64,000 nucleotides of DNA from Gammaproteobacteria bacterium. Lineage in GTDB: Bacteria; Pseudomonadota; Gammaproteobacteria; Ga0077536. Location of the stretch: contig JACPPA010000024.1 in the NCBI GenBank assembly GCA_016191285.1, forward strand, positions 1-64,000, read 5' to 3'. The notes under the pieces were generated by a model that worked only from the letters and a program-made list of their open reading frames with translations, searched no databases and was not told where the DNA came from. Below are positions 7,345 through 16,166 of the stretch, one piece after another. Within the stretch, counting starts at the first letter, position 1. The number at the start of each line of letters is the position of its first letter. The position numbers and the translations under genes were made by a program.

Positions 7345-7665
7345 ATGCCGCTCATCAAATTATGCGCAATCGCCGAACTCGACCGTGGCTTTCCAGTTCG
7401 CGTTGAAGCCGATGGCTTTCCGCCGCTCGCGGTTTATGCCTACGCTGCGACGTACTATGTGACTGACGATACCTGCACCCATGGTCAGGCCAGTCTCTGC
7501 GACGGCTACCAAGAGGGGGACGTGATCGAATGCCCCTTCCACGGCGGCCAGTTCGATATCAAGACCGGCGCCGCGCTGGCCTATCCGTGCACCGAGGCGA
7601 TCAGAAGTTATCCGGCCGTGATCAACGACGGCTGGGTGTGCATCGCAGCGGAGAATCAGGCCTGA
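7345..7665 (+). CDS. Rieske [2Fe-2S] ferredoxin of the dioxygenase
   Basis: 106 residues, the size of NagAb/BphF-type ferredoxins. The cluster motif is CTHGQASLCDGYQEGD...ECPFHGGQFD, that is CxH and CxxH with 17 residues between. It ends with the usual YPAVINDGWVCI strand. It shuttles single electrons from a flavin reductase to the alpha subunit encoded 13 bases upstream. A matching ferredoxin reductase is not in the window. Confidence 0.9.
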   Translation: MPLIKLCAIAELDRGFPVRVEADGFPPLAVYAYAATYYVTDDTCTHGQASLCDGYQEGDVIECPFHGGQFDIKTGAALAYPCTEAIRSYPAVINDGWVCIAAENQA

Positions 7666-7667
7666 AT

Positions 7668-7976
7668 TTAACGCCGCGCGGGGGGCGTGTCCTTAAGCGT
7701 GGCGACGAAAATAGTGTGCTGCGCGAGATCGACTGGGCGATGCTTCACGTCGGTACGTGCGGGATATTGTCCAAGATAATTATCGCCTTTTAAGTTGCGC
7801 GCTGGTCGAATGGGGCGTGGACTAAAGCCCCCGCCGCAGTTCGGGCATACATTGCCCAACAAGGTTTCTGCACACACGCGACAAAAGGTGCACTCAAACG
7901 AGCAGATCATCGCTTCTGTCGAGGCAGGCGGCAGTGGCCTGTTGCAGTGTTCGCAAGTCGGCCGGATTTCAAGCAT
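7668..7976 (-). CDS. DUF1272 family zinc-ribbon-like protein
   Basis: 102 residues. The first 50 carry eight Cys in CEHC, CSFECTFCRVCA and CPNCGGGF groups, which would bind two metal ions; this is the DUF1272 pattern (MLEIRPTCEHC, then LPP...A.ICSFECTFC). The tail is basic and proline-rich. Family function is unknown. A strong ribosome binding site (GAGGAG, seven bases before the ATG) supports the start. It is convergent with the dioxygenase operon and ends two bases from it, so it is not part of that operon. Confidence 0.85.
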   Translation of the reverse strand: MLEIRPTCEHCNRPLPPASTEAMICSFECTFCRVCAETLLGNVCPNCGGGFSPRPIRPARNLKGDNYLGQYPARTDVKHRPVDLAQHTIFVATLKDTPPARR

Positions 7977-8035
7977 ACCAATAATCTCCTCCCTCGCGGT
8001 CTTGCAATGGACCTTAATATATCGGCGCGCTCCCG

Positions 8036-8102
8036 TTGTGGGAGCGGCTTTAGCCGCGAATGGGGTCCTTTAAAGATTCGCCGCTAGAGCGGCTCCCACA
8101 AA
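8036..8102. repeat. REP/BIME palindrome (GTGGGAGCGGCTTTAGCCGC family)
   Basis: A head-to-head pair: TTGTGGGAGCGG...AGCCGCGAAT, then ATTCGCCGCT...GCGGCTCCCACAA. The two halves are near-perfect reverse complements separated by a short spacer. The same unit recurs at 8951, 25512, 28884, 31628, 37008, 39390 and 60254. Confidence 0.9.
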
Positions 8103-8148
8103 GCGGCCTCCACAGAGCGCCTTCCACCAAGCACCACTGGTTGTTGCG

Positions 8149-8928
8149 CTAGTCGAATAGCGCGACCGCGCGGGTCCACCCGCCCGACGCGCCTTTGATC
8201 TTGCACGGGAAGCAGGCCACTTGAAATCCAAACGGCGGCAGCTGTTCGAGGTGCCGCAGTTTTTCCATGTGACAGTAGGGCGTGTCGATGCCGGCGTAAT
8301 GGCCTTCCCAAATGATTCTCGGATCTTTAGTTTTAAGCCAGCGTTCGAGCGTTTTCGAAAACGGCGCATCCCAACTCCAGCCGTCTATTCCGGTGACGCG
8401 CACGCCGCGGCCGGTCAACCACTGGGTGGCTTCACGGCCAACGCCACAGCCGGAATGAATGTACTGATCGGTGCCGTACATGTCGCCGGCGCGCGTGTTC
8501 ACCAGCACGATATCCATCGGCTGCAGTTCGTATCCAATACGTTTTAATTCGGTTTCGACATCCGCGCGTGTCGCGACATAGCCGTCGTCTAAATGACGCA
8601 GGTCGAGTTTCACCCCAGGCCGAAAATACCAATCGAGCGGCATCTGATCGATGGTCGGCATGGGGTTGCCTTGGCGATCGCGCGAATTGTAGTGATATGG
8701 CGCGTCCATATGCGTGCCGTTATGCGTGGTCAGTGAAATATGCTCAATCGCCCAGCCTTCTCCGCCGGGCAGATCTTCTTCTTTCAGACCGGGAAAGAGG
8801 TCGACCATCAGTTTGGCGTTCTCCTTACCGGTGACATAGCGAATCGAGGGCCGCATGAACGGCGGATCAACCACGGTATCGTTATCGAGCGGTTGTGAAA
8901 TATCGACGATCTTCGAGGGGATTTTCAT
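8149..8928 (-). CDS. Cyclase-family (KynB-like) metal-dependent hydrolase
   Basis: 259 residues from the Met at 8928, chosen because the upstream extension to 8979 is not conserved-looking and the domain begins IVDISQPLDNDT. The family signature HNGTHMDAPYHY supplies His and Asp zinc ligands, and LVNTRAGDMYG, ATQWLTGRGVRVTGIDGWS and the C-terminal FPCKIKGASGGWTRAVALF are all typical. Members include kynurenine formamidase and isatin hydrolase, so an amide or lactam ring hydrolysis is likely. It is longer than KynB (about 210 residues), so another substrate is probable. REP palindromes flank it on both sides, so it seems to be transcribed alone. Confidence 0.85.
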   Translation of the reverse strand: MKIPSKIVDISQPLDNDTVVDPPFMRPSIRYVTGKENAKLMVDLFPGLKEEDLPGGEGWAIEHISLTTHNGTHMDAPYHYNSRDRQGNPMPTIDQMPLDWYFRPGVKLDLRHLDDGYVATRADVETELKRIGYELQPMDIVLVNTRAGDMYGTDQYIHSGCGVGREATQWLTGRGVRVTGIDGWSWDAPFSKTLERWLKTKDPRIIWEGHYAGIDTPYCHMEKLRHLEQLPPFGFQVACFPCKIKGASGGWTRAVALFD

Positions 8929-8950
8929 GCTAAGTGTCCGCAGATAATTG

Positions 8951-9026
8951 AATCTATTCGCGGCTTGAGCCACTCTCACAATAAGGATCGGCCGGTTCCT
9001 GTGGGAGCGGATTTATCCGCGAATCT
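8951..9026. repeat. REP/BIME palindrome
   Basis: Two diverged half-units of the same family in opposite orientation: GAATCTATTCGCGGCTTGAG on the left and GTGGGAGCGGATTTATCCGC on the right. They separate the cyclase gene start from the 3' end of cphA. Confidence 0.8.
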
Positions 9027-9092
9027 CGACAGATCTAAACGGCTTCCACGCGCATCATTTTGCGTACCCGGTAGCCCGTAGTCCAGCGAGAA

Positions 9093-11684
9093 TTAATGCG
9101 CTATCACATCCGAATTAGCGCTTGCGACCTGCGCCGTGAGATGCGCCAGTGCCTCTTCGACTTGATCGATCAGAATCAGACACAGATCACCAGGCTTCAA
9201 CGCGGCCAGGGCGGTGTCGATCGCGCGGAATTCGCCTTTAATCTCCTCGATATGCCGCGTGCGCTTGGCGCCCGCCAGGCCGTCACGTAAAAGTTTGATC
9301 ACTTCACCGGCGGCACGCCCGCGTTGGCATTGATCCTCGTACAGAATCACGTGATCAAACGCGTCGCCCAGGATCACGGATTGACCCAGGATGTCTTCAT
9401 CGCGCCGATCGCCGGCGCCCGAGATCACCACGGTGCGGCGCCGCGCGGGTAGCGCCTCGACGGCTTTCACCAGCGCGCCGATGGCGTCGGGATTGTGACC
9501 GTAATCGGCGATTAACGTCGCTCCGCGATAGTCGAAAACATTGAAGCGTCCGGGCGCGGTCGCGACATCGGAATTAAATGAACTTAAGCCCGCCGCGATC
9601 AATTGCCAGTCAATCTCGAGCGCCCAGGCGGCAGCGACCGCCGCCATGACGTTCTCGACTTGAAAGCCGAGCGCGCCACGGCGGGTGAGTGGTATGCGCG
9701 CGAGTGGCAGACGATGCTCAACGCCTCCCTCCATCGCGACCACCGCGTCGTTCTCGACAAAGACGAGGCGCCGGCCGCGCGCTTGATGGGTGGCCATCAA
9801 TGGCAACGTACGATCGGCGGCGAAAAAGATCACCGCGCCCGGGCAACCCGCCGCCATGCCGGCGGTAATCGGATCGGCGGCGTTTAAAACCGCGTAGCCA
9901 TCGGGTGCTACGTTTTGCACGATGACGCGTTTCAAGATCGCCAAGTCATCGACGTTCGTAATAAAATTGAGGCCTAAGTGATCGCCTTTGCCGATATTGG
10001 TGACCACCGCCACGCGGCAGCGATCGAACCCTAAGCCCTCGCGCAACAAACCACCGCGCGCGGTTTCCAGGACCGCGGCATCGACGTCCGGATGCGACAG
10101 CACACTACGCGCACTCCGCGGGCCGCTGCAATCCCCGGTATCGATGCGTTGATCGGCGACGTACACCCCGTCGGTGGTGGTCATGCCGACGCGCAGGCCG
10201 CAGCCCGTCAACAAATGCGCAATGAGGCGAACGGTGGTGGTTTTGCCATTGGTGCCGGTCACGGCGACGACCGGAATGCGTCCGTCTTCGCCCGGACCGA
10301 ACAGCGTCGAGATGATCGCTTCGCCGACCGGCCGGCTTTTGCCGAAGGCCGGCGCCAAATGCATGCGTAACCCGGGCGCCGCGTTAACTTCGACGATGCC
10401 GCCACTTTGTTCTTCGAGTGGTTTTAAGACGGATTCGCACACCATGTCGACGCCACACACATCGAGCCCGATGGTCTGCGCGGCTTCAATCGCGCGCGCG
10501 GCGAGTTCGGGATGCACATCGTCGGTGACATCGGTGGCGGTGCCCCCGGTGCTTAAATTCGAATTATTGCGCAGGATCACGCGCGCGCCGCGCGGCGGAA
10601 TCGAATCGATGTCGTAGCCTTGATCGGCCAGGCTCGCGCGCGCGATTTCATCCAGTTTGATCTTGGTCAACGAGGTGGCATGGCCGCTGCCGCGCCGCGG
10701 ATCGCTATTCACTTCATCGATCAGTTCACGGACGTTGTGAACGCCATCGCCGTTGACATGCGGTGGTTCGCGCCGCGCGGCGGCGACCACCGCATTGCCG
10801 ATCACCAGCACGCGATAGTCATGGCCAGGGATAAACCGTTCCACCAACACTTCGTCGCTGCCCTCGCGCGCCGAGGCGTACGCCGCGGTGATCTGTTCCG
10901 GGGTTTCAATATTGACGGTGACGCCCTTGCCCTGATTGCCAAAGCGCGGTTTGACCACCACGCGACCGCCGATTTCCTGCGCGGCAGCCACCGCATCCTC
11001 GGCGCTGATTACCGGGCGGCCACCCGGCACCGGAATTCCGGCGGTGGCGAGGATCGATTTGGTGAGTTCTTTGTCTTGGGCCAGGGTCTCGGCAATGACG
11101 CTGGTGCGATCCGTATCCGCCGCTTGAATGCGGCGTTGACGGGAGCCCCAGCCGAATTGCACGAGACTGCCTTCGGTTAACCGGCGGTATGGGATGCCGC
11201 GCGCGACGCCCGCGTTCACGATAGCCCCGGTGCTTGGCCCGAGACGCACGTCTTCATCAAGTTCGCGTAACTGCGTGAGTGCTGCGTGTAAATCAAACGG
11301 CGTGTCGTTAGCCGCCGCCGCGCAGAGGGTTTGCGCGAGTTCGAGCGCCAGCCGACCGACGACCTCTTCGCTGTATTCGACGACGATTTGAAACGTGCCC
11401 GGTTCCAGAGTGGGCGAACAGCGGCTGAACGTGACCGGACAGCCGGCGTAGGCTTGGAGGCGTAAGGTCGCGAGTTCGAGGACTTGAGCGAGACTAACCG
11501 GCGTGCCTTGGCCGGTCGGCTGCAACACGTCGATTTCCGGGAACCTTGCGCGGAGGCGATCTTCGAAGCCCGCGCTGTTGGCGATTGAAATTTCTGCTGC
11601 CCGGCACGTCACCACGGCTTCAAGCGCGGTATGGCGGCACCATAGATTAGGGCCGCGCAAGGCGCGAATACGATCAACTTCCAA
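9093..11684 (-). CDS. cphA: Cyanophycin synthetase
   Basis: 863 residues, full family length. An N-terminal domain starts with RIRALRGPNLWCRHTALEA. The ATP-grasp domain (about 210-470) has VVKPRFGNQGKGV and GIVEVNAAPGLRMHLAP with its metal ligands. The Mur-ligase-like domain follows, with an intact P-loop VTGTNGKTTT, then LETARGGLLREGLG, IADYGHNPDAI and a complete C-terminal part. The enzyme builds the reserve polymer cyanophycin, adding Asp to the backbone in one site and Arg (or Lys) to side chains in the other. The start is a TTG preceded by GGGGAG; an ATG seven bases upstream is in another frame. It lies 47 bases after its degenerate paralogue, probably in one transcript. Confidence 0.95.
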   Translation of the reverse strand: MEVDRIRALRGPNLWCRHTALEAVVTCRAAEISIANSAGFEDRLRARFPEIDVLQPTGQGTPVSLAQVLELATLRLQAYAGCPVTFSRCSPTLEPGTFQIVVEYSEEVVGRLALELAQTLCAAAANDTPFDLHAALTQLRELDEDVRLGPSTGAIVNAGVARGIPYRRLTEGSLVQFGWGSRQRRIQAADTDRTSVIAETLAQDKELTKSILATAGIPVPGGRPVISAEDAVAAAQEIGGRVVVKPRFGNQGKGVTVNIETPEQITAAYASAREGSDEVLVERFIPGHDYRVLVIGNAVVAAARREPPHVNGDGVHNVRELIDEVNSDPRRGSGHATSLTKIKLDEIARASLADQGYDIDSIPPRGARVILRNNSNLSTGGTATDVTDDVHPELAARAIEAAQTIGLDVCGVDMVCESVLKPLEEQSGGIVEVNAAPGLRMHLAPAFGKSRPVGEAIISTLFGPGEDGRIPVVAVTGTNGKTTTVRLIAHLLTGCGLRVGMTTTDGVYVADQRIDTGDCSGPRSARSVLSHPDVDAAVLETARGGLLREGLGFDRCRVAVVTNIGKGDHLGLNFITNVDDLAILKRVIVQNVAPDGYAVLNAADPITAGMAAGCPGAVIFFAADRTLPLMATHQARGRRLVFVENDAVVAMEGGVEHRLPLARIPLTRRGALGFQVENVMAAVAAAWALEIDWQLIAAGLSSFNSDVATAPGRFNVFDYRGATLIADYGHNPDAIGALVKAVEALPARRRTVVISGAGDRRDEDILGQSVILGDAFDHVILYEDQCQRGRAAGEVIKLLRDGLAGAKRTRHIEEIKGEFRAIDTALAALKPGDLCLILIDQVEEALAHLTAQVASANSDVIAH

Positions 11685-11731
11685 GCGTCATGCTCCCCAT
11701 CTCGGCCACGGCCGCTCGCAACGCTTAAACG

Positions 11732-13714
11732 TTAACGCGTCGCGGCGAGTTCGCCCGCATAAGTTTCTAATCCGGCGTGAATCAATTCCGCCGGCAGCTC
11801 CAAGGCCCACGCGGCGGCGGCGGCGGCGGTGATGGTTTGCACATCGCCGTTCCGATTAAAATTGCTGGCGGCGTCGGCACGTGTGAATTCCGGCAACACC
11901 ATTTCTTCCGCGCCGCGCGCCAGCACCAGGCGTCCGGCGCGAACGAACACCGCACGGCCGCCGCGTGCGCGATGCTCGATGACGGCGGCGGTATACCCAA
12001 GCGCCGCGTACACAATGACTTCGCCGTCGCACAGCGGCAACATGCGCATCACCCAGGGATCGACACCATTCAAGACGGCGATCCCGGTCGGCAGCACCAC
12101 GTCGACCTGCGTGCGCAGCACCGCATACACCTGATCCGGGTTATCGATTGCGAGCTGCGGGAAGGTCGCGTTCGGATCCATGTTGGTAACGACCCCGACA
12201 GCGCAGCGGTCGTACCCTAAGCCTTCACCGGCGATCGCCCCAGTGCCGTTTTCAACCACCGCGATTTCAACCCAGCGATTGGCCAGTAAACGTTGCGTCG
12301 CTTCCCAGACGGTTTTGGTGCGGCCTGGCAAGCGGCGCTGATCGACGTAGATCCCGTCCGGCGCCGCGCGCCCCACGCGCTTACCGCTCAATTGCAAGAG
12401 TCGACCGAGCAGCGCCGCCGTGGCGCTGGTGTCGCTGGCGCCGGTGATCCCGACCAGCGGGAGCCGCCCGGTAGTGCCGAGCGGGAACAAATGGCCGAGG
12501 ATTGCGTCGCAGATCCGTGGCAAGGCTTCAGGCGAGGGCATCACGGCGCTGAGAAAGCTGGCGCCCGATGTCAGATCGATGATGCCGGCCGCCTGTTCGG
12601 TAACCGGGCGATCGATGTGTTCCGCTACACACGCCACCACCGCGATATTCAATCCCACTACTCGCGCCGCCAGGGCCGCGACCTGTACGAAGCTCGGGTG
12701 CACGCGATCGGTGACTTCGAGCGTCGCGGCGCTCGACGGCCGCGGGCGCGCCGGCGCAACACCCCGCGGCTCTTCAATCGCCCAAATCAGTTTGCCGCCC
12801 ACCATCAGCAGGCGATATTCATGTGCTGCAAGAAACGGTTCGATAACGGTTTCGTCGTCGCCGAGGGCGTTAAAGACGCGCTCGATGACGCCGCGATCGC
12901 CTGGGTCGACGACAATTTGCGGCACCGCGGTGCCCGCTTTCATGACCACCGCATCGCCGTAGTCGGCGGCCGCCCTACACGCCGCGTCGACGCTGGCCGC
13001 GCGCGTGAATTTGACCAGCGGCAGACCGCAGCTGCCTAAAAGTTCGTGACAGAGTTCGCGATCGCGTGCGATGCCGTCGGCGATCGCGCTGGTGCGTTCG
13101 GTGTCGGTTAAGCGCAGACATTGTTGGTTGGCGCCATGACCGAGCTGGAGCAGCTCGCCGGCGCCCAGGCGGCGGCACGGAATGCCGCGCTGTTCGGCGG
13201 CAGCGATTAGGCCCAGCGTAATGGGGCTTAGGCCTAAAGCATCGCGCCGGGTTTTGAGATTTTCGATTGCCGCGGCGACCTCGAACGGTCGATCTTCAAT
13301 CGCGGCCATCACGAGATCACGCGCACTCAGCAACGCAATCTCGGTCAGATGTTCATCAAATGCGCTGATCACGACTGTATACACCGCATGTTTAGAAGTT
13401 TCACGGGCTCGTCCAAAGCCACCCGGGATCCCCGCCAAGTTTTGCAACTCTAATGTGACATGCTCCAGAATGTGCCCAGACCAGGTACCTTCATCGAGCC
13501 GCCGCAAAAATCCACCGGGTTCGCCGTAGCTGCAACGATGCTCGCTCAAGGAAGGTAAATACGCGCTTAACCGTCCGACGAAGCCGTCCAAGGTGTTCGA
13601 CGGATAATCTTCAAGCTCGCCGATATCGACCACGGCTTCGAGTACCGGACGGTAGGTCCAGCGGTTAGGACCGCGGAGCGGCGTGATTCGTATGATCTCG
13701 ATATGCTTAGCCAT
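11732..13714 (-). CDS. Cyanophycin synthetase paralogue, predicted inactive (CphA')
   Basis: 660 residues, about 200 shorter than CphA. The N-terminal domain is well kept (RITPLRGPNRWTYRPVLEAV; HILEHVTLELQNLAGIPGG). In the ATP-grasp domain the nucleotide loop GNQGKG is replaced (MKAGTAVPQIV), a segment of roughly 60-75 residues is missing after EEPRG, and the metal-binding EVNAAPG has become DLTSGAS. In the Mur-like domain the P-loop GTNGKTTT reads GASDTSAT, without the Lys, and the C-terminal substrate domain is gone. The gene is open throughout with normal codon use, so it is maintained. Paired cphA'/cphA genes are known in beta- and gammaproteobacteria. A structural, primer-holding or regulatory partner role for CphA is inferred, not shown. 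Confidence 0.85.
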   Translation of the reverse strand: MAKHIEIIRITPLRGPNRWTYRPVLEAVVDIGELEDYPSNTLDGFVGRLSAYLPSLSEHRCSYGEPGGFLRRLDEGTWSGHILEHVTLELQNLAGIPGGFGRARETSKHAVYTVVISAFDEHLTEIALLSARDLVMAAIEDRPFEVAAAIENLKTRRDALGLSPITLGLIAAAEQRGIPCRRLGAGELLQLGHGANQQCLRLTDTERTSAIADGIARDRELCHELLGSCGLPLVKFTRAASVDAACRAAADYGDAVVMKAGTAVPQIVVDPGDRGVIERVFNALGDDETVIEPFLAAHEYRLLMVGGKLIWAIEEPRGVAPARPRPSSAATLEVTDRVHPSFVQVAALAARVVGLNIAVVACVAEHIDRPVTEQAAGIIDLTSGASFLSAVMPSPEALPRICDAILGHLFPLGTTGRLPLVGITGASDTSATAALLGRLLQLSGKRVGRAAPDGIYVDQRRLPGRTKTVWEATQRLLANRWVEIAVVENGTGAIAGEGLGYDRCAVGVVTNMDPNATFPQLAIDNPDQVYAVLRTQVDVVLPTGIAVLNGVDPWVMRMLPLCDGEVIVYAALGYTAAVIEHRARGGRAVFVRAGRLVLARGAEEMVLPEFTRADAASNFNRNGDVQTITAAAAAAWALELPAELIHAGLETYAGELAATR

Positions 13715-13874
13715 TGCAGAGTTTCGGCTTGTTGGTCGCTCCGATCCTACCTGAGCTCAAGCGTCGCGTGCTGAGTCCGCGGAGCGGCGGCCGTTTCAGT
13801 ATGATTCGTGTTCACCGCTCAAGTTGCTCCATGCTCCAGTTTTTAAATCCGTCCGGTGTCGAACTCAATTGAAA
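13715..13874. promoter_or_regulatory. Divergent promoter region of the cyanophycin locus
   Basis: 160 bases between the starts of the cphA'-cphA unit and the ABC/DUF1854 unit. It must carry both promoters. I see no strong consensus -10/-35 boxes and no obvious operator palindrome, so this rests on gene layout alone. Confidence 0.4.
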
Positions 13875-16166
13875 ATGATGTCTGGTTTATCTCACGTGAA
13901 CGCGAAAGAACCGCCAGCGCTTCCGCCGAACTCAGCGCCCACTGCCGTCGCGCCGGAACTAACGCAACAGCTCGCGCCGCATGAAGTGCTGATCGCTTCC
14001 CTTGCACTCGACCTCGATGACGATCTGCACTACGCACCGGGCCTGCTCGCGCTCACCGCCGCCCGGCTATTAGTCCAGCATCCAACCGATCACAGCTGGT
14101 CGGAATATGCCCTCGACAGCGATCTTACGCTCGAATATCGCGACCACGCCGGTGTCGCGACCCTTGAACTTCGCGACGCCAAGCACACGCTCTCGCGTTG
14201 GCACTTCACGCTCGAGCAGCATCGCGCGGCGCGGCGCCTAATCGAAGACTTCAACCGGATCCGTGACGGACGCGTCCGCGATCCGAGCCTTGAAACCACC
14301 TGTCCGACTTGCGGCGGACCGCTAGCCGCCGGCGACGAATGCCCGGCGTGCGCGCGCGCGGTGCACACGCCCCCTTCGACCTGGACGCTATTACGCCTAT
14401 GGCGTTTTGCGCGGCCTTATTCACGACAGCTCATCAGCGGGTTTTTACTAACCTTGGCGGCGACCGCCGCGACCTTGGTCCCGCCGTACATGACGATGCC
14501 GTTGATGGACAAGGTGCTGATCCCGTTTGGCAACGGCGTTCCCATTCGCTTCGACTTGGTTGGCCTGTATGTGGGCGGTCTCCTCGGTGCCGCCGTGTTG
14601 GCGTGGGCTCTGGGTTGGGCTCGGACTTACATCCTGGCGCTAGTCAGCGAGCGCATCGGCGCTGATCTTAGAACCACGACTTTCGATCACATGCTGCGCC
14701 TGTCGCTGGAATATTACGGCGGTAAACGCACCGGCGATCTGATGGCGCGGCTCGGTTCCGAGACTGATCGGATCTGCGTGTTTTTATCGCTGCATTTGCT
14801 CGATTTCGCGACCGATGTGCTGGTGATCTTGATGACGGCGACGATTCTTTTCGTCGTTAACCCATGGCTTGCGCTGGTTACCTTGCTGCCGCTGCCGATC
14901 ATCGCGTGGATGATTCATGTCGTGCGCGATCATCTGCGTCATGGCTTCGAGAAAGCGAATCGGATCTGGTCCGAAGTGACCAATGTGTTGGCGGATACCA
15001 TTCCCGGCATCCGCGTGGTCAAGGCGTTTGCGCAGGAGCAGCGCGAATCCGTGCGCTTTCGCGACGCGAACCGCCGCAATCTCGCGGTCAACGATCGCGT
15101 GAATGCGGTGTGGTCGTTGTTTACGCCGACCGTGACGTTGCTGACCGAGGTGGGTCTGTTGGTGGTCTGGGGTTTCGGCATCTGGCAGGTGTCGCGGCAT
15201 CAAATCACGGTCGGCGTGTTGACCGCGTTTCTGGCCTATATCAGCCGCTTCTATACGCGACTCGATTCGATGAGCCGCATCGTGTCGGTGACGCAGAAAG
15301 CGGCGGCCGGCGCCAAACGGATCTTCGAGGTGCTCGATCATGTGTCGAGCGTGCCGGAACCTGTCGATCCGGTGCGAATCGACGCGCTGAAGGGTGCTAT
15401 CGAATTAAGCAACGTTGGCTTTCGCTACGGCAGTCGCGCGGTGCTCGAAGGGATCTCCCTCGACATCGCGCCGGGCGAAATGATAGGGCTCGTCGGCCAC
15501 AGCGGTTCGGGCAAGAGCACGTTGGTGAACTTGACCTGCCGTTTCTACGATGTCGGCGAAGGCGCGATCAAGGTCGACGGCATCGACATCCGCGCGCTTG
15601 CGGTAGCCGATTACCGGCGCAACGTCGGCTTGGTGCTGCAAGAACCCTTTTTATTTTTTGGCACCATCGGCGACAACATCGCCTACGGCAAACCGGACGC
15701 GGGTCGCGCCGAGATCGTCGCCGCGGCACGCGCGGCGCATGCGCACGAATTCATTCTCCGGCTCCCGCATGGTTATGACTCGTTGGTCGGCGAACGCGGT
15801 CAAACGTTGTCGGGCGGCGAACGCCAGCGGATCTCGATTGCGCGCGCGCTTTTGATCGATCCGCGGATTTTGATTCTCGATGAAGCGACGTCGGCGGTCG
15901 ATTCAGAAACCGAAAAAGAAATTCAGGGCGCGCTCGATAATCTGGTTCGCGGCCGCACCACCATCGCCATCGCACATCGCCTGAGCACCTTGCGCCAGGC
16001 CAATCGCCTGGTGGTGCTCGATCGCGGCCGGATCGTCGAAGTCGGTGGGCATGATGAATTGATGGCGTTGAAGGGTGACTATTTCCGGCTCTACCAAACG
16101 CAGCGGCGGCAAATCGAGATCGACGAAATCTCTTGGACGCCGGCCGGCTTGGAGCGCGAGGCATGA
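13875..16166 (+). CDS. Cyanophycin-associated ABC transporter (fused permease and ATPase)
   Basis: About 763 residues from the ATG at 13875; an in-frame TTG at 13824 would add 17 residues. The first 150 form a soluble domain of the type seen in this family. A zinc ribbon follows, with CPTCGG and CPACAR pairs near residues 145-165. A six-helix ABC exporter domain starts at LRLWRFARPYSRQLISGF. The ATPase has Walker A GHSGSGKSTLV, signature LSGGERQR, Walker B LILDEATS and an H-loop in IAHRLST, so it looks active and would work as a dimer in the inner membrane. Proteins with this build occur beside cyanophycin synthetases. It overlaps the DUF1854 gene by four bases (ATGA). The cargo is unknown. 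Confidence 0.88.
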   Translation: MMSGLSHVNAKEPPALPPNSAPTAVAPELTQQLAPHEVLIASLALDLDDDLHYAPGLLALTAARLLVQHPTDHSWSEYALDSDLTLEYRDHAGVATLELRDAKHTLSRWHFTLEQHRAARRLIEDFNRIRDGRVRDPSLETTCPTCGGPLAAGDECPACARAVHTPPSTWTLLRLWRFARPYSRQLISGFLLTLAATAATLVPPYMTMPLMDKVLIPFGNGVPIRFDLVGLYVGGLLGAAVLAWALGWARTYILALVSERIGADLRTTTFDHMLRLSLEYYGGKRTGDLMARLGSETDRICVFLSLHLLDFATDVLVILMTATILFVVNPWLALVTLLPLPIIAWMIHVVRDHLRHGFEKANRIWSEVTNVLADTIPGIRVVKAFAQEQRESVRFRDANRRNLAVNDRVNAVWSLFTPTVTLLTEVGLLVVWGFGIWQVSRHQITVGVLTAFLAYISRFYTRLDSMSRIVSVTQKAAAGAKRIFEVLDHVSSVPEPVDPVRIDALKGAIELSNVGFRYGSRAVLEGISLDIAPGEMIGLVGHSGSGKSTLVNLTCRFYDVGEGAIKVDGIDIRALAVADYRRNVGLVLQEPFLFFGTIGDNIAYGKPDAGRAEIVAAARAAHAHEFILRLPHGYDSLVGERGQTLSGGERQRISIARALLIDPRILILDEATSAVDSETEKEIQGALDNLVRGRTTIAIAHRLSTLRQANRLVVLDRGRIVEVGGHDELMALKGDYFRLYQTQRRQIEIDEISWTPAGLEREA

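Noticed and set aside
10620-11180. Protein gene antisense to cphA
   Set aside because: Long open frames on the opposite strand are expected in GC-rich coding sequence. No ribosome binding site, no family, and cphA is intact. The same applies to antisense frames over ubiH, tkt, pgk, gap and the ABC gene.
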